The translations under genes and the position numbers were made by a program. From positions 64,000 through 127,999 of the forward strand of contig QAOA01000562.1 of assembly GCA_003255065.1 (NCBI GenBank): 64,000 nucleotides of DNA, given 5' to 3'. Under the pieces are notes generated by a model that saw only the letters and a program-made list of their open reading frames with translations, was not told where the DNA came from and searched no databases. The DNA is from Cercis canadensis. Lineage: Eukaryota > Streptophyta > Magnoliopsida > Fabales > Fabaceae. This document shows, in pieces, positions 20,323-32,765 of this stretch. How positions within the stretch are numbered: position 1 is the first letter of the stretch; the number at the start of each line of letters is the position of its first letter.

Positions 20323-21612
20323 ATGGCAAGCCTTCAAGTTTCAAGCAGGTTTTCTTCTTCGTCGTATGGTAGTTCAAGAACAATTTCTGCCACAATCAAT
20401 GTGCCCAATATCCGGGTGATTCGAATCAACCTTCCAAAGCTTCATAATAAAGGTTTAGTGGCAGAATTAGATTACATAAATAACTACACAACAGCTACCA
20501 CCAGGTCCACCACAACTACACATATAAAGCATGATCCAAACTACTCTAGAGCACAAAGCAAAAGTAGCCAAAATGCCATGGAGATTGCCAAGCTCCATTT
20601 GATTATGGAGATTGTAGCAGATAGGGTGGAGATACACAACAACGTAGGAGCACAACGTGACAATTGGAACCGTCTTCTACTGACATGTATTAATATGATC
20701 ACTCTTTCTGCTGCAACCATGGCTGGTCTTGCGGCCATGAGTGCAAGCAGAGCACCTCTTTTGGCCCTCAAGGTTTCCTCTACAATTCTCTACATGGCAG
20801 CCACTGGCATGATTGTGGTGATGAACAAGATCCAGCCATCTCAACTCGCCGAGGAACAGCGAAACGCAGCAAGATTGTTGAAGCAGCTCAATAGAGAGCT
20901 CAGAAGAACACTTTCTCTCGGGAATCCTACCATGAGTGATGTCAATGAAGCAATGGAGAAAGTTTTGGCATTGGACAGGGCATACCCACTTCCTTTACTA
21001 GGTGCGATGCTAGAGAAATTCCCTCAAACTGTGGAACCAGCAGTGTGGTGGCCACAATGGAAGCAAAGTCATTTGAGAAAAGGAGGAGGGCTAGGTGGGA
21101 AATCAAAAGGGAATGGATGGGATTCAAAGTTGGAAGCAGATATGAAAGAGATTATCAAGGTGTTGAAGAGGAAGGACATAGCAGATTACCTAAAGCTGAG
21201 TAAGAAAGTTTTGAACTTTAACAAGATATTGGCAATTTCTGGTCCATTACTCACTGGCCTTGCAGCATTGGGTTCTGCTTTTGTGGGTTCTGTGAATGTA
21301 GCTTGGCCAGTGATGCTTGGAGTCATTGCTGGAGCTTTGGCAAGTGTGGTCAACACATTAGAGCATGGTGGGCAAGCAGGGATGGTGTTTGAATTATACA
21401 GGGGTACTGCTGGTTTCTTTAAGTTAATGGAAGAGACTATACAGCTAAATATAAATGAACAAGACAGTGAAAGAAGAGAAAATGGGGAATTGCTTGAAAT
21501 GAAAGTTGCTCTACAGCTTGGTAGGAGTCTTTCAGAACTCAGGCAACTTGCTGCATTGTCATCTTTAGATCAAGAGAAGGCACGTGAAGAGTTTGCTAGC
21601 AAGCTTTTCTAG
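20323..21612 (+). CDS. Probable F-box protein At4g22030-like (diverged copy F)
   Basis: Intronless, 429 residues (MASLQVSSRFSSSSYGSS). It keeps the family blocks: ATINVPNIRVIRINLPK, ADRVEIHNNVGAQRDNWN, MNKIQPSQLAEEQRNAARLL, VEPAVWWP, ISGPLLTGLAALGSAFVG, EHGGQAGMVFELYRGTAGFF and EEFASKLF. It is clearly more distant from copies B-D than they are from each other, has a Thr-rich insert near residues 52-66, and lies in the opposite orientation. It is therefore an older duplicate. As with the other copies, an F-box motif is not visible; the Ser-rich start and two hydrophobic regions suggest an organelle or membrane protein. Confidence 0.85.
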   Translation: MASLQVSSRFSSSSYGSSRTISATINVPNIRVIRINLPKLHNKGLVAELDYINNYTTATTRSTTTTHIKHDPNYSRAQSKSSQNAMEIAKLHLIMEIVADRVEIHNNVGAQRDNWNRLLLTCINMITLSAATMAGLAAMSASRAPLLALKVSSTILYMAATGMIVVMNKIQPSQLAEEQRNAARLLKQLNRELRRTLSLGNPTMSDVNEAMEKVLALDRAYPLPLLGAMLEKFPQTVEPAVWWPQWKQSHLRKGGGLGGKSKGNGWDSKLEADMKEIIKVLKRKDIADYLKLSKKVLNFNKILAISGPLLTGLAALGSAFVGSVNVAWPVMLGVIAGALASVVNTLEHGGQAGMVFELYRGTAGFFKLMEETIQLNINEQDSERRENGELLEMKVALQLGRSLSELRQLAALSSLDQEKAREEFASKLF

Positions 21613-21649
21613 CATTATTAATTGTATCGTTATACTTAGTTATTTTGTA

Positions 21650-21655
21650 AATAAA
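21650..21655 (+). terminator. Probable poly(A) signal of copy F
   Basis: AATAAA about 38 bases after the stop codon, followed by T-rich sequence. Confidence 0.5.
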
Positions 21656-24584
21656 TTTTATAGCGTTTAACTTAATTTGCTCGTATTATTCATCAAAATG
21701 GTTCAACCATTTATTAACTTCGATCCATATCTAAGCAGATCTTTGGTATCTGTAATGTAAAGTGAGCCATTGTCATTGAAATTTGAATTGCTTAAACAGA
21801 ACTTGTGTCATAGCAGCTCTGAAAAAGTCACGCAACTAACAAAACCCACGCGATATCAAGAACTGTGTACATTCCTTATTCTATTCTTTTCATTTTCTTT
21901 ATTAATTTGGTATTATGTCTTAGTCAACATTGCGACAAAGAAGAATTTTCCCTTAGCAGCAATATAACATCTTTTTATTTTGGAGCTATAAGCTTGCAAG
22001 TTGACAACAAAGAACTTGCTAAATTTAGAGACTCCTATTCTGGGGTGGTGCCATAGAACGAGCCCACAAAAACACATGGCGGCAAAGCTTAGCGGAAGTG
22101 TCTCATTGCTTTTCTGAGTTAAGTTTGAACCAAAAAAGGTGAGCTCCACTGCGTTCCATAAGTACTATAAAAAGTAAATTGAAGGCTACAATTCTAAGGC
22201 TGATGTAATTGTGCTCTTGTAGGCACTAAGCAATTAATTGTAAGTGTTCTATATGTTAAAGAAAATTGACTTGGCACATAAAATATGAAGGAAAAGTTAA
22301 GACGAAAGCAGTTCAGAAAAGTTGAATATTCAAGCGAATAAAAATAAAAACCATATTAGTAATATATCAAATGTTAATTAACTTATAAGATCATACTTAT
22401 CCTCAATGAAAAAGTCAAATATGTAATACTTTACCATAATTCTAATAAACAATTAGGATGCAACATTTGGTCTAGGGTAAATTATTGTTTAACCATATGC
22501 AACTAAAAGGGGGATCGTTGAGTATGATATGTTCATGTGAAGACACCATGTTACAGCCACCTACTCCAATAATTAATGTTGATCCTGAGTAAACTTATGG
22601 TCAATTTTATAACCATGCTCTTTATGTCTTTCATTATAATCAGTTTCATATGCTAATAAATAAGCAAAAGGAAATAAGCTTTAATTAGGAAGCTACTGAC
22701 ATTGGATTTGGTTAGCTACTCTTAAAGTGCATCTAGATTTTACACTACCATGTGCAAAGGTACATTATGTATAAATATATTATACAAGTGTTAGATCACT
22801 TAATATTGGAGTAAAGTTTAGTACTTTTATTCCATCAAATAACTTTACATAATTGTCATTTTTATCTTTATCAGCCGTATATAATCATGAATAATTGTTA
22901 TGTTAATCTGTTATACAAATTATTGGACAATAGTAAGCGTTTGGTAAAATACTTGATAATCCATCATATTTTAAATTAATATGAACTCCGGAATAAGAAA
23001 TATGAATGGAATAACAAAGTAATGTATGATTGATATAAAATTCTATAACCATGATATGCATAATGGAAATGTTTAATCCAATAGTGAATTTTTCCTATAA
23101 AATTTATAACTTTTAATATATATTAAAGGTTATATATCTTCCTCATTTAAACACATTATACCCTTTGCCTTGCTGAAAGGGAAAATAGATTGCGACTAAC
23201 TACTCAAGACCCAATCTTACCAATTAATTTTTCGAGATTTAGGACCATCTGACCATACACTCCAAGGCACAAAACAACAAAAAATGTAACTGATTTTGAT
23301 CATAGCTATTAAAGCCAAATATCTCTTATTTCATTAATATAGAGCAGTTCATGCATGCTTGATCTTTGAAGCCAATTAATGGGATTACCTCCAAGTAAGC
23401 AATAGCTTAATGCAACATTGCTGGAGATTGGAGAATTTATACTACAAGATAAAATTTGAGACCTTTTTCTTCTTTCACGTTAATTACCATCTCATAAGGT
23501 GGGAAATGGGACCGTTCCCCATTCAAAGGACAAAATATAAGGAAAAAAAAAAAAAAAAAAACTATGAATCCTTCACTCTACATCATATTGGCTGATCTTT
23601 TGGATAAAAAGCCTCTATAGATCTCTTTGCATATTCCACCTTTTACTTTTAAACCAACTTGTAGTTGTGTCTTTACATCTTAGCTTTTTCTTTCCAGCTT
23701 CATTTCGCCTTTTTGCCCATCTTGTATTAAAATCCTTTTCAAGTCATTTTGCTCATTAAAACGTAGCATCAAATTTCAATGTCGCTATATATTGTTCGAA
23801 TCAATACTGTGAATAGTCTTTTTTTGGTAGACAATCTATAAATATTACTATAAATTATCGTTAAAACATGTGGCATGCCTTAACTTTAGAATGAAATAGC
23901 CTCTCCTCACCTTAAACTTTTGATTACCAAAAATAAAATATATATTGTTCATCTGTTAGTTGAGTTACTAGCACCCAATATCCAAATTCAACATATATAT
24001 AAAAAGAAATAGGTTGGAATTTACTTGCCAACAATAACACAAACACGTTTAGAAAGTAATGAAAATTATATAAGTCATTTTCCGTGATATAGTGATGAGG
24101 AATTTGACTAATTTGTATGATGCCTTAGTTAAAACCTATAAGATGATCATGTAATAAAAAAAAATTATATAATGTATAAATGTATACTTTTAAAAAGAGA
24201 AAAAATAAAAGGAAACATGAATGCAAAATTAAAAAGTTGAGTCATTACTGAAAATACAAGAAAGTTTAGGGACTTGTTAAGCAAACTGCAAATATTTTTG
24301 AAGCTGACGCAATGGTAATGAGAAGTGGAAACCCATTCTCTCTGTCTTCTCTCTGTCTTCTTCTTCAATTTGTGAGCTTTGAAAGGGTCTCTGTTCTGTC
24401 ACTCCAATTTCTCGTTCCCAAAACTCCCATTGCTATTCTTTCTAATCCTATGATAATGACCAATTACTTCCCTTTGGGCCCAACATTCTCTCTCTCATCA
24501 ACCCCCTAATTGCATTGCTCCCGTCAATCACTCTCAACCTAGATTAAAGATCTGAAAGGTTCTGAATTTTTGTTGCTGTGAAAG
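21656..24584. other. AT-rich intergenic region
   Basis: No convincing coding region on either strand. It contains an A tract at about 23540-23560. The last part (about 24300-24584), CT-rich, is the likely promoter and 5' UTR of the BAP31-like gene. Confidence 0.5.
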
Positions 24585-26678
24585 ATGATTCAATTGCTGT
24601 TCACGGTGATATTCTCAGAGATGGCAACGATAATGGTGCTGCTATTCAAGAGCCCTTTGAGGAAGCTGGTGATCATGGGGTTGGATCGCTTGAAGCGAGG
24701 CCGGGGACCCATAATGGTGAAGACCGTCGGTGGAACGGTTCTTGTGGTGTTGTTGTCTAGTGTTTACAGCATGATGAAGATTGGGAATCGTGGGATCGAG
24801 GACGGTGCTGCCAATCCCACCGATCAGGTTCTTATGGCCAAGCACCTTCTTGAAGCTACTCTTATGGGTATTCTTCCTTGATTCATTTCGAGCAAAGTTT
24901 CGTTTTTAATTTGAATTGCTGTTTCCATTGGTTTTTTTTTTCTTTCTGGGAAACCATTTTGTGTGTGTGTGTGTGAATTATTTTGCAATGAATTCTTGCG
25001 GATGGCAAATATTAATTAAGGAGCAAATGAGGTTGAGTATAATGTGCGGCTTGAGAGGTGCATCTGATTCAAGTGTATAAGTTTTTTGTTACGTACTGAG
25101 TTATTAATGTGTTGTTGGTGATAGTTTGTGCATTTGCTTTCCTGAATGATTGATTCATTTACTGCGTTAAGTTGTACCTGAAGTTGGTTTGCATTATGGC
25201 TCTAATCAATATTTTAATGGTGTCACCTTCTTTGTGTTTGTTGGGTCCTTCCATCATAGAGGAATTCAAGATTTATGAGTCTAGAGTCTAGACTATATGT
25301 TGTTGTTGGTTATGCGTGTCATATTTCCAAAGCTTATCGAGAGTGGAGTATTGGAACAACTTTAATCTTCTGAATCAGATGACAAATGTGAGACTAGGAG
25401 AAAGACTTTTCATTAATTTTTGGGAGGGAGGGGCAGATTTACAGTAAAAGAATCATAAATATATGTTTATGTTGAACTTTTTTGTCTCAGAACCAGAAAG
25501 CATTTAGTTGTGAGAAGAAGTGGCATGTTGGATTAGTTTGAAATCTTTACATGCCTAGTCAGTAATTATGACCACGTTGTTGAAGTTCACGTTGTTTTCA
25601 CTTCACCCTGCTTGTAGGAATATATATACATTCCACTCTGGGAAGAAAGGGAAAAAGAGAAAAAAAATAAAATGATGGACCTGCCTGGACATCATTCTGA
25701 ACTAGGTTATAATGCTTACTGCTTGCCATTCTGTTAAGCTGCAGTGGACTGTGTCTATCCCTCACACCTTCTTAGCCCTCTAATTTCTTTTGTGTTTTGC
25801 CCATGGCTTAAATATGTCTGCAGTCCTCTATTGTACTTAATTGCTTAAAACAGTTCATCTCTGTTTGACATGAACGGGACTTACCTAATCAACGTTTATG
25901 TCTTCTGCTGATATCTATACTATTGAAAATATGGAAGCATTATTTTACACAAGGCAATATTGATGAAATAAGTATTATGTTATTATTTTCCTTGGTTCTT
26001 CAAGTGCAAAGAATAGCATTTCTCTTGGTAATTCCTCCAGCAACTTCTTGAAGTTGTAGTATCGGAATTATGTTATATTTAACAGAAATTTCCTTATTGT
26101 CATCCCCAAAACTTTTATGCTATTGAATTATCAGTATAACAAACCATAAATACCTTGAGTAAAGGATGAAATTGCAGGTTCCAACCCAAAGCTGTGTTAG
26201 ATTTCTGAACCTGTTATTTTCTTAATATGTTAAACTATTCGGATACTTTCTTGTTGGCAATTGAACGTTGTTCAGCTTTGTGAAATTATTTGCAGGTGCG
26301 GTCCTTTTTCTTGGACTTATGATTGACAGACTACATCACTACCTAAGAGAACTCCGAATTCGTAGAAAGAGCATGGAGGCTGTCAAGAAACAAGTCCGAG
26401 GGTCTGAGGATGCAAAAGTTGGCAATTCAGAGGAAATCAAAGCATTAGAGGAAGAAACATCCAAATTGAGAGCAGAAGTTAAACGGTTGGAATCTGAATT
26501 TGAGTCGAAATCTAAAGAAGTAGATAATGCGGAAGCCAATGTAATTGCTCTCAGAAAACAGTCAGAAGGGTTCCTTCTTGAGTATGACCGCTTACTCGAG
26601 GAAAACCAAAACCTCCGTAACCAACTGCAAGCCTTGGACTGGACGTTGTCATATTCAGGGAGCAAGAAGAATATGTAA
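24585..26678 (+). CDS. B-cell receptor-associated 31-like (BAP31-like) ER membrane protein
   Basis: Two exons, 24585-24867 and 26296-26678, joined in phase 1 (LLEATLMG / AVLFLGLMIDRLHHY), give 221 residues. The first two-thirds of the N-terminal half holds three hydrophobic segments (residues about 3-22, 44-61, 95-105). The second half is a charged coiled coil (KALEEETSKLRAEVKRLESE, EYDRLLEENQNLRNQLQAL). The protein ends KKNM, a canonical KKxx dilysine ER-retrieval signal. BAP31 homologues are ER membrane proteins involved in export and quality control of membrane cargo; the exact plant role is less clear. The start ATG is the first in the exon, and the family start MIQLLF(T/L)V fits. Confidence 0.92.
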
Positions 26679-27244
26679 GAAACATAGCAAGCAGGAATGG
26701 CTTCTTCATCTATACTTTTCAGGAGTTCCATGGCGGTTTCTTGATAACAGGATATCAAGTTATCAACTGTCCTAAACTTGTTTCTCAAGCAATAGGATTT
26801 TTCACTTTTGAGTATAATTTTAACTTCTGTGCTGAAATAGAGTGAATTCGGAGCAATTTTGTCCCGACAAATTGACATATATTGATTAACAGAAATATAG
26901 TGCTGATTTTTCTTTTTTTTCTGCATATGGATTAATCTTCCCACTTTTGTTTCACCACTTCAGATTTGACAATTATGAAGTGCCCAGAAACTTGATGGTA
27001 TATTAGTTGTTTTACATTCTTTAATTCAGTTTGAATTTATCATTGTCCCGTTCAGCTGATACTCTCTTGCGTACTTTCTGACAGTTAACTTATTTGTTTC
27101 AATCAGACATACTATGTTAATCGGTCTATCGTTGTTCGTAAGGCAAACCAAACTACTTCACCTGATACTTTGTGGTTGAAGTTTGCATTAAAACCAAATC
27201 TCTTGTGCGCAGAGCGCTTCTATAGAACTTGCATTTTTCTCAGA

Positions 27245-28568
27245 TCATCTTCCATTAGAGTGGTGCAGGATTTTCCCCACTATTACGTAGGAAGTCTTTT
27301 TTTGAGTTGAAGACATTTTTTTTTTTTTTAATTTTCTCGCTTCTAAATCATTAGAGCAATTCGTAATCGGAACAGTTTTATGCAGTGGCCTCTTGATTTT
27401 GAGTACAGTAGTGAGCATCAAACCAACGAAAACTAACACTGAGAGCATGCATATCACCAGCATTAACCCAGAAGCCATGCTGCCCTGTATCTCTCGAGCA
27501 TATTCATCTGAAGCTAGACCAAGGAAGGATAATGGGAATGAGTGAACCCACCACGTAACAGTTAATTTTTTCATAGATTCCTTGAAAAGGGCGGGCCTGC
27601 AAACCTGTTTTCAAGCAGAAGACTACCTTGTTACCATGCAAGAAAATACAAGAGAAACTAAGCACAAGTTAACTCAGATGTACTGAAATTTGACTCAGCT
27701 GGGAACCTACCAGAGACATGAAGAGAAACAAAGACAGAAAGAATAGCATATTTGATGTGGTGTCAAAAGCCCCTGAAATGGACTTCCAAGCTAGACTTGC
27801 CATGCTTGGTGCAGCAAAAAACAAGAAGTAAGTTGGTCTCAGCATTGTGGGAAACTGGTTGCTACTTGTCAGACAGTGATATAGTGTTACAAAGAGTATC
27901 AAATAATGAGGCAATCCCAGTGAAAACATTGAAAGTGCAATCTCTTTCCAACCCAAATCTGCACAGACTTGGGCTGCCACCAAGTTCCCTACTGGGTTTG
28001 CTACCACCGATAGAAACCTCTTTTTAGTTGTGAACCATTGCCCATATAATTTTATGTCAAGCAGCAATATTGGAACTGAAAAGAACAAGCTAAGAACTTG
28101 ACAATAAGAAGTTCTACGAACATTCATGGGTGCTGATTGAAGCAGGAGAAGCCATGAAATCCATGGGGCATACATGTAGTTCACTCCTATATGATGCAAG
28201 AACTCTGCCTTCACCAGATGAAAGTGAAAGAAACACCTGAGAATGTAAAACAATGATAGAATAGTTAAAGTAAACATAGCAAGACGCCAGAGTACGAGAA
28301 TAGCTATGGAAGGCAGCAAATTAAATGCATGCCACAGACACACAGTTTTTGAGTCCTTTTTGTGCTCACTCAAACTCTTCCATAGCAAAGCGTGGGCACC
28401 AAAAGAAAGGCATATAGTAAAGTAGCCTGCATGGGGCTTAGTTAAGAAGGGTAAGCGTGAAGGCTTGGCAACGTCATGGGTTGGGTGTGTTTGAGTATCT
28501 GTAATAATACTGATAGAAGCACTGGTCACAACCCGAATTGATGGTTTGATATCAGTGTCAGCCATCAT
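27245..28568 (-). CDS. S-type anion channel, SLAH1/SLAH4-like
   Basis: Two exons, 28568-27711 and 27604-27245, joined in phase 0 (FLFMSL / VCRPALFKESMKK), give 405 residues. After a short cytosolic N-terminus comes the TDT-type domain: LTKPHAGYFTICLSFGAHAL, YMYAPWISWLLLLQSAP, LLDIKLYGQWFTTKKRFLSV, ANPVGNLVAAQVCADLGWKE, MLRPTYFLFFAAPSMASLAW and VTWWVHSFPLSFLGLASDEY. About ten membrane spans are expected, as in the SLAC1 family of chloride/nitrate channels. The lack of long N- and C-terminal cytosolic regions places it with SLAH1/SLAH4 rather than SLAC1 or SLAH3. SLAH1 modulates chloride loading of root xylem in Arabidopsis; a similar job here is inference. The Lys-rich C-terminus (KLKKKK) is unusual. 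Confidence 0.92.
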
Positions 28569-31139
28569 ATAGTGGTAGGAGCAGAGTGATTTTGAGTATG
28601 AGATAACAACCTCTCTATCTGAATTTTGTCTCTCAGGGTATTTATACAGAGCAAATTAGAGGGTTATAAAAGTGGAGTAGGTTTGAGTGTGAAACAACAT
28701 GATATTAAAGTGCAAAAAACTCATTCCCTGGACACGTCAAAAGATTACAAGTTGGTATATATTTTAGTGCGAAGTTCCACTTACCATTGCACTTCACTCT
28801 CCAAGCATAAACACTGAAAGCGTTATGCTTTAGTCTCATATATCATCTGCATTTTTAAACAACTCACAATTAATATGTAATTTAATTGGATAAAAAAATT
28901 TATTGTGAAGTCCCCTCCTTGTATTTTTATTGGAGTTATATTACATATGTACACATTCTTTTACTAAACGTTATTTTTCATCTACATACCTTATAACATT
29001 TAAGTTTTATTTGTAATTTTATTGAAACTTTCATTTGACAACTCGAATTAAAATTATGTGGACAATAATAGTGTGGAACTAATCTTGTTTTTATTCATGT
29101 GTAAAACGTTTCTTGAATACATATGTATGTGTGATTGTTGTTAGATATTAAAAGGAAAATAAGGTTTCCTTTTTTCATTTTTGATTCTCTTTATTGGTAA
29201 ACCCAAACAAAGATTATCTTTCTCGTATAGACAGTCACTGAATGACTTTTGTACACAATCCAAAGGGTGAAGTACCCTTATTTGAGTAGGAGCAACTTCT
29301 GTCCTAATTGGAAGTGGCTCACAATTTAAGGCATGTGAGCAAAATTGGAGTGCTAAAATGCATTAAAATCAGTGGCTATAATTGTTTAATGTTATCTTAT
29401 AGGTATTGACTTGGGAAAAACGATCTATACTTCAGGGACAATTAGATTCACACCCATTATTGCCAGAGATAACTGAAAATAATAAATTAAGGATAGTTGT
29501 CAATGATGGATTGGACTCAAAAAGAATAGTGGGGGAATGTACTTGGTGGATAAGCAGTAAGAGAGCAAAAGAAAAAGCAATGATGTGAATATATATTCAC
29601 ATGCAATGGCCAAAAAATGGTCTTAGTCTTTTTCTGCTTTTCCCAACTCCGGAGTGTCTTGGTTGTGGATTCTACCTCATTTCTTGTTCTGTTTCATGCA
29701 AATGGGCATGCATGTATTGAGCTTATATCTGATCTTTGGGGCTAACGAGAATCCACTTAGTTGAATGTGAGATGAATAATGCGTTTAAGTCCATGGATCA
29801 GAAAACATGTAAATCAGTATAATAGAGGCAGTATATCCTAGGATTCATGGGGGAATCAAATTTTCGATACGAGGGAACTCCTTAAATTTGACGAATTACA
29901 TCAAATTAAACAAAAAGAAAACAAGTTAAAAAGGAATAGGAGCTTTTCATTCAAGTTGAGGACTAACGGAAAATGCGACACGTTTTGATGAGTGTGTAGA
30001 ACAATAAGGGGGACATAGTTATATGGATTGCCACGTAGAGGGATAAGAGCCAAGTATCACGTGGTGAAGACGTCATCCACCAACCATAGTGGCTGTGAAA
30101 CATTAGTTAGGTATAACAGTTTGTTATTTTTCCAAAATTTTATTAGGTTTTTATTAACAAAAACACAAAGAATGGCAATGCAAACCACTGCACATAACGC
30201 CTGATTGGGCAAATAAAATAAAACCAAAGAGTGGTGGAATGAGTTGGGTCTCAAAATCCTCACTTACCATGTTACAGATGATAATATATATATAACCAAT
30301 CCAGTGATCCACTCATTGTACAGAAACTGTATATATAAATGCAAAAAACACACGTTTACCCTTCTTTTTGTTCTTTGAGATATAAGGGTAAAGATAAATA
30401 AAATAAAAAATCCTTCTTATCTGTACTATTGCTACTTTGAAATTGTCCTAATCTCTTGATTAGTGTTTAGGCATCACGCTTACAATCATTTTCTATTTGT
30501 GGTCCTTGCTACTAATAATAGACTAGATATTTCTCTCTTACAGCGGGATAGAAAAGAAAAAAGTTATAGGCGTGGAGTAGATGACTTTAAGCGGGCTTAT
30601 TTGAATTCTTTTAAACCCAATTAAGTAAAATTCTGTATATAATTATAGATATTTATGAACCAAACAATTGTACAATTAACTTTTTTTTTATTTTTCATTT
30701 TCATGAATGGTGAAAAAAATTTCTAGGTGAAATAATAAATGATAATAATTATAACTTTTTTATTGTTGTTGTCATTAATATCATTGATGATCAGCCTTTT
30801 TAGCACCAATTAGAAGGGGAAGTTGGATGAGTTTAGGTAAGATGGATAAAGTGGGGCCTCCTTGCTCTTTTAAAATAAAAAGTGTGGGCCAATTGCATAA
30901 GTGCTGGAAAGATTATTTAACTATTTGAACTAAACTAAACAAAACATGACCAATGACGATGCATACAATACAATTAAACCAAAATTAGGTGGTGTGTTAT
31001 TTGTTTGACTTTCTGGCTTGTTGGTAGTCTCTTGTTGGTCTTGGCATGTGTTTGTTTTGTATTGACATGGGCAAACAAGAGAAAGAGTGATGAAGTTGGC
31101 ATGTGCCGTTTCAATTTCTACTAAGTAATTAAGGCAATA
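28569..31139. other. Intergenic region
   Basis: About 2.6 kb, AT-rich, between the divergent-looking 5' end of the channel gene and the 3' end of the kinase gene. I see only short uninformative frames. Confidence 0.5.
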
Positions 31140-32504
31140 CTAATTATAAGGTGAATTAAAATGTGTGAAACTGATATTCAAAAGGAGAGTTAAAGAGTCC
31201 TTTGTTTGAGGATCAAGTGTTGCTTTTGCAACATTGTTGATACATGGACAATCTGATAATGAATCTCTGTTACAGCAATTCTGGGTGCTATTGCTATTGC
31301 AGCTACTATTACTATCACTAGTACTGACATTACAAATGCTCAATTCAGGTGTGGTTACTGTAATTGTACTGCGGTCATTTTCAAAAATTACCAAACTAAT
31401 ATCCTCTGTAAATGTAATTGTGCAGTTGGTGTGTGACCCACCTCCACAAATCTCTCTATTTTCATCACCTTGTTGCACGTTGCCCTCGTGCCCTTCCCCA
31501 TTATTGCTTCGCACTGTTACCCAGTTGTCATCCCATTCCCAATTGGGCATACCACCAAACGACGTCGTAGCTTCTCCACACAAGCGATGAATTCTATCTC
31601 TACCAGAATCCGAGTAAATACGGGTCGGATTCTGAATTGTCTCCGATTCCTCCGTTGACATTGAATCCCAAAAGCTTGGTTCCAATACACTGGTCGGAGT
31701 ATCCAAATTGTGAGTGAGACCACCCGTTTCTTGCTTTGATTCCAGGACAAACCCGTGTTTGAGAAGCTCACCCACTGACCACCTCTCATTCGGGTCTCTC
31801 TTCAAACACTTGCTCAGAAAATCCTTCCCCTGCTCTGACACGAAACAGGGTAACTCCGGCACCTCGCCGGAGAACCCGATCCGATAAAGCGCAGTTACCG
31901 GGTCAGACACGTCAGCCCACGGTGCCTTCCCTGTGATCATCTCCAACACAGTACACCCGAGAGCCCACACATCAGCTGGAAACCCCTGTTGTTCGCCACG
32001 CGCTACCTCAGGCGCCATGAACACCGGCGTGCCGGCGATCACCCCATCAGAATCCGCCACCCTCCGAGCACAACCCAAGTCGGCAATTTTCACCCCTTCA
32101 TCAGTGACCAGCAAATTTTGACCCTTTATATCACAATGCACAACCCCATTGGAGTGAAGGTGGTTCAGGCCAAGCAGAATTTGGCGCGCATAGGTTCGAA
32201 TCAGAGCCTCCTCATGGAGCCCACCATTGCGAATTACATCGGAAAGAGTGCCGTGAGGTGCATATTCCATGAACAAATTGTACAAGAATGCACCATTTTC
32301 TAATGTAACATCACAACCTTTGTATGCTACAATTTGAGGACAAGACATAAATGTGGACAGAATCCTCTGTTCCCTCTTGAGGAATTCCGATTGGGAGAGC
32401 TCGGCGGACTTCACGGCAAACACGTCACCGGACCGGCGAGACGTGGCGATGGAGACGGTGGCGGTAGAGCCACGGCCCACGGTGCGGCCCCTGGTCCATT
32501 CCAT
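31140..32504 (-). CDS. Mitogen-activated protein kinase kinase kinase 17/18-like
   Basis: Intronless, 454 residues. The kinase domain starts at residue 3 with WTRGRTVGRGSTATV (Gly loop), ATP-binding Lys32 (VFAVKSAE), catalytic HCDIKGQN (Asp125), DLG (Asp142) in place of DFG, GTPVFMAPE and DVWALGCTVLEMITGKAPW. This N-terminal placement, the lack of introns and the DLG are typical of the plant MEKK-like MAPKKK13-21 group, with best resemblance to MAPKKK17/18. Those kinases act in ABA signalling through MKK3. The C-terminal 190 residues are Ser/Thr/Asn-rich and acidic, without known domains. An ABA-type element lies about 255 bases upstream. Confidence 0.92.
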   Translation of the reverse strand: MEWTRGRTVGRGSTATVSIATSRRSGDVFAVKSAELSQSEFLKREQRILSTFMSCPQIVAYKGCDVTLENGAFLYNLFMEYAPHGTLSDVIRNGGLHEEALIRTYARQILLGLNHLHSNGVVHCDIKGQNLLVTDEGVKIADLGCARRVADSDGVIAGTPVFMAPEVARGEQQGFPADVWALGCTVLEMITGKAPWADVSDPVTALYRIGFSGEVPELPCFVSEQGKDFLSKCLKRDPNERWSVGELLKHGFVLESKQETGGLTHNLDTPTSVLEPSFWDSMSTEESETIQNPTRIYSDSGRDRIHRLCGEATTSFGGMPNWEWDDNWVTVRSNNGEGHEGNVQQGDENREICGGGSHTNCTITFTEDISLVIFENDRSTITVTTPELSICNVSTSDSNSSCNSNSTQNCCNRDSLSDCPCINNVAKATLDPQTKDSLTLLLNISFTHFNSPYN

Positions 32505-32757
32505 GGAGTTTGTGTTGTGAGAGGTGTGGTATGGTGAAAAGTCTCAAACTTTGAAACTTTAAGTGTTTGTTTGGTAAGAGCTACCTTACCTTAGTGTTTA
32601 GTGTGTATTTATATTATGTGAAAAAGGTTAGAATTTTGGTTCTGTATGAGGTTGGCTTAATGGGAAAGGTAACAAGGTATGCTTCGGAAACTCTTTTGTC
32701 TTCACTTTTGGTTTTGGCCAATGGGCGGCCGCCGTTTCTCTTCCCTTGTGAGGGATC

Positions 32758-32765
32758 CACGTGTC
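32758..32765. promoter_or_regulatory. ABRE/G-box in the MAPKKK promoter
   Basis: CACGTGTC, a classical ABA-responsive element core (ACGTGTC) overlapping a G-box, about 255 bases upstream of the start codon. This agrees with the ABA-induced expression known for MAPKKK17/18 in Arabidopsis. Confidence 0.55.

Noticed and set aside
24578-24881. Three overlapping long frames at the start of the BAP31-like gene
   Set aside because: Only the frame from 24585 continues in phase into the second exon and matches the family; the others are shadows.
26339-26944. 201-codon minus-strand frame opposite BAP31 exon 2
   Set aside because: It is the antisense of the coiled-coil region and its 3' UTR, with a Ser-rich composition typical of antisense frames.
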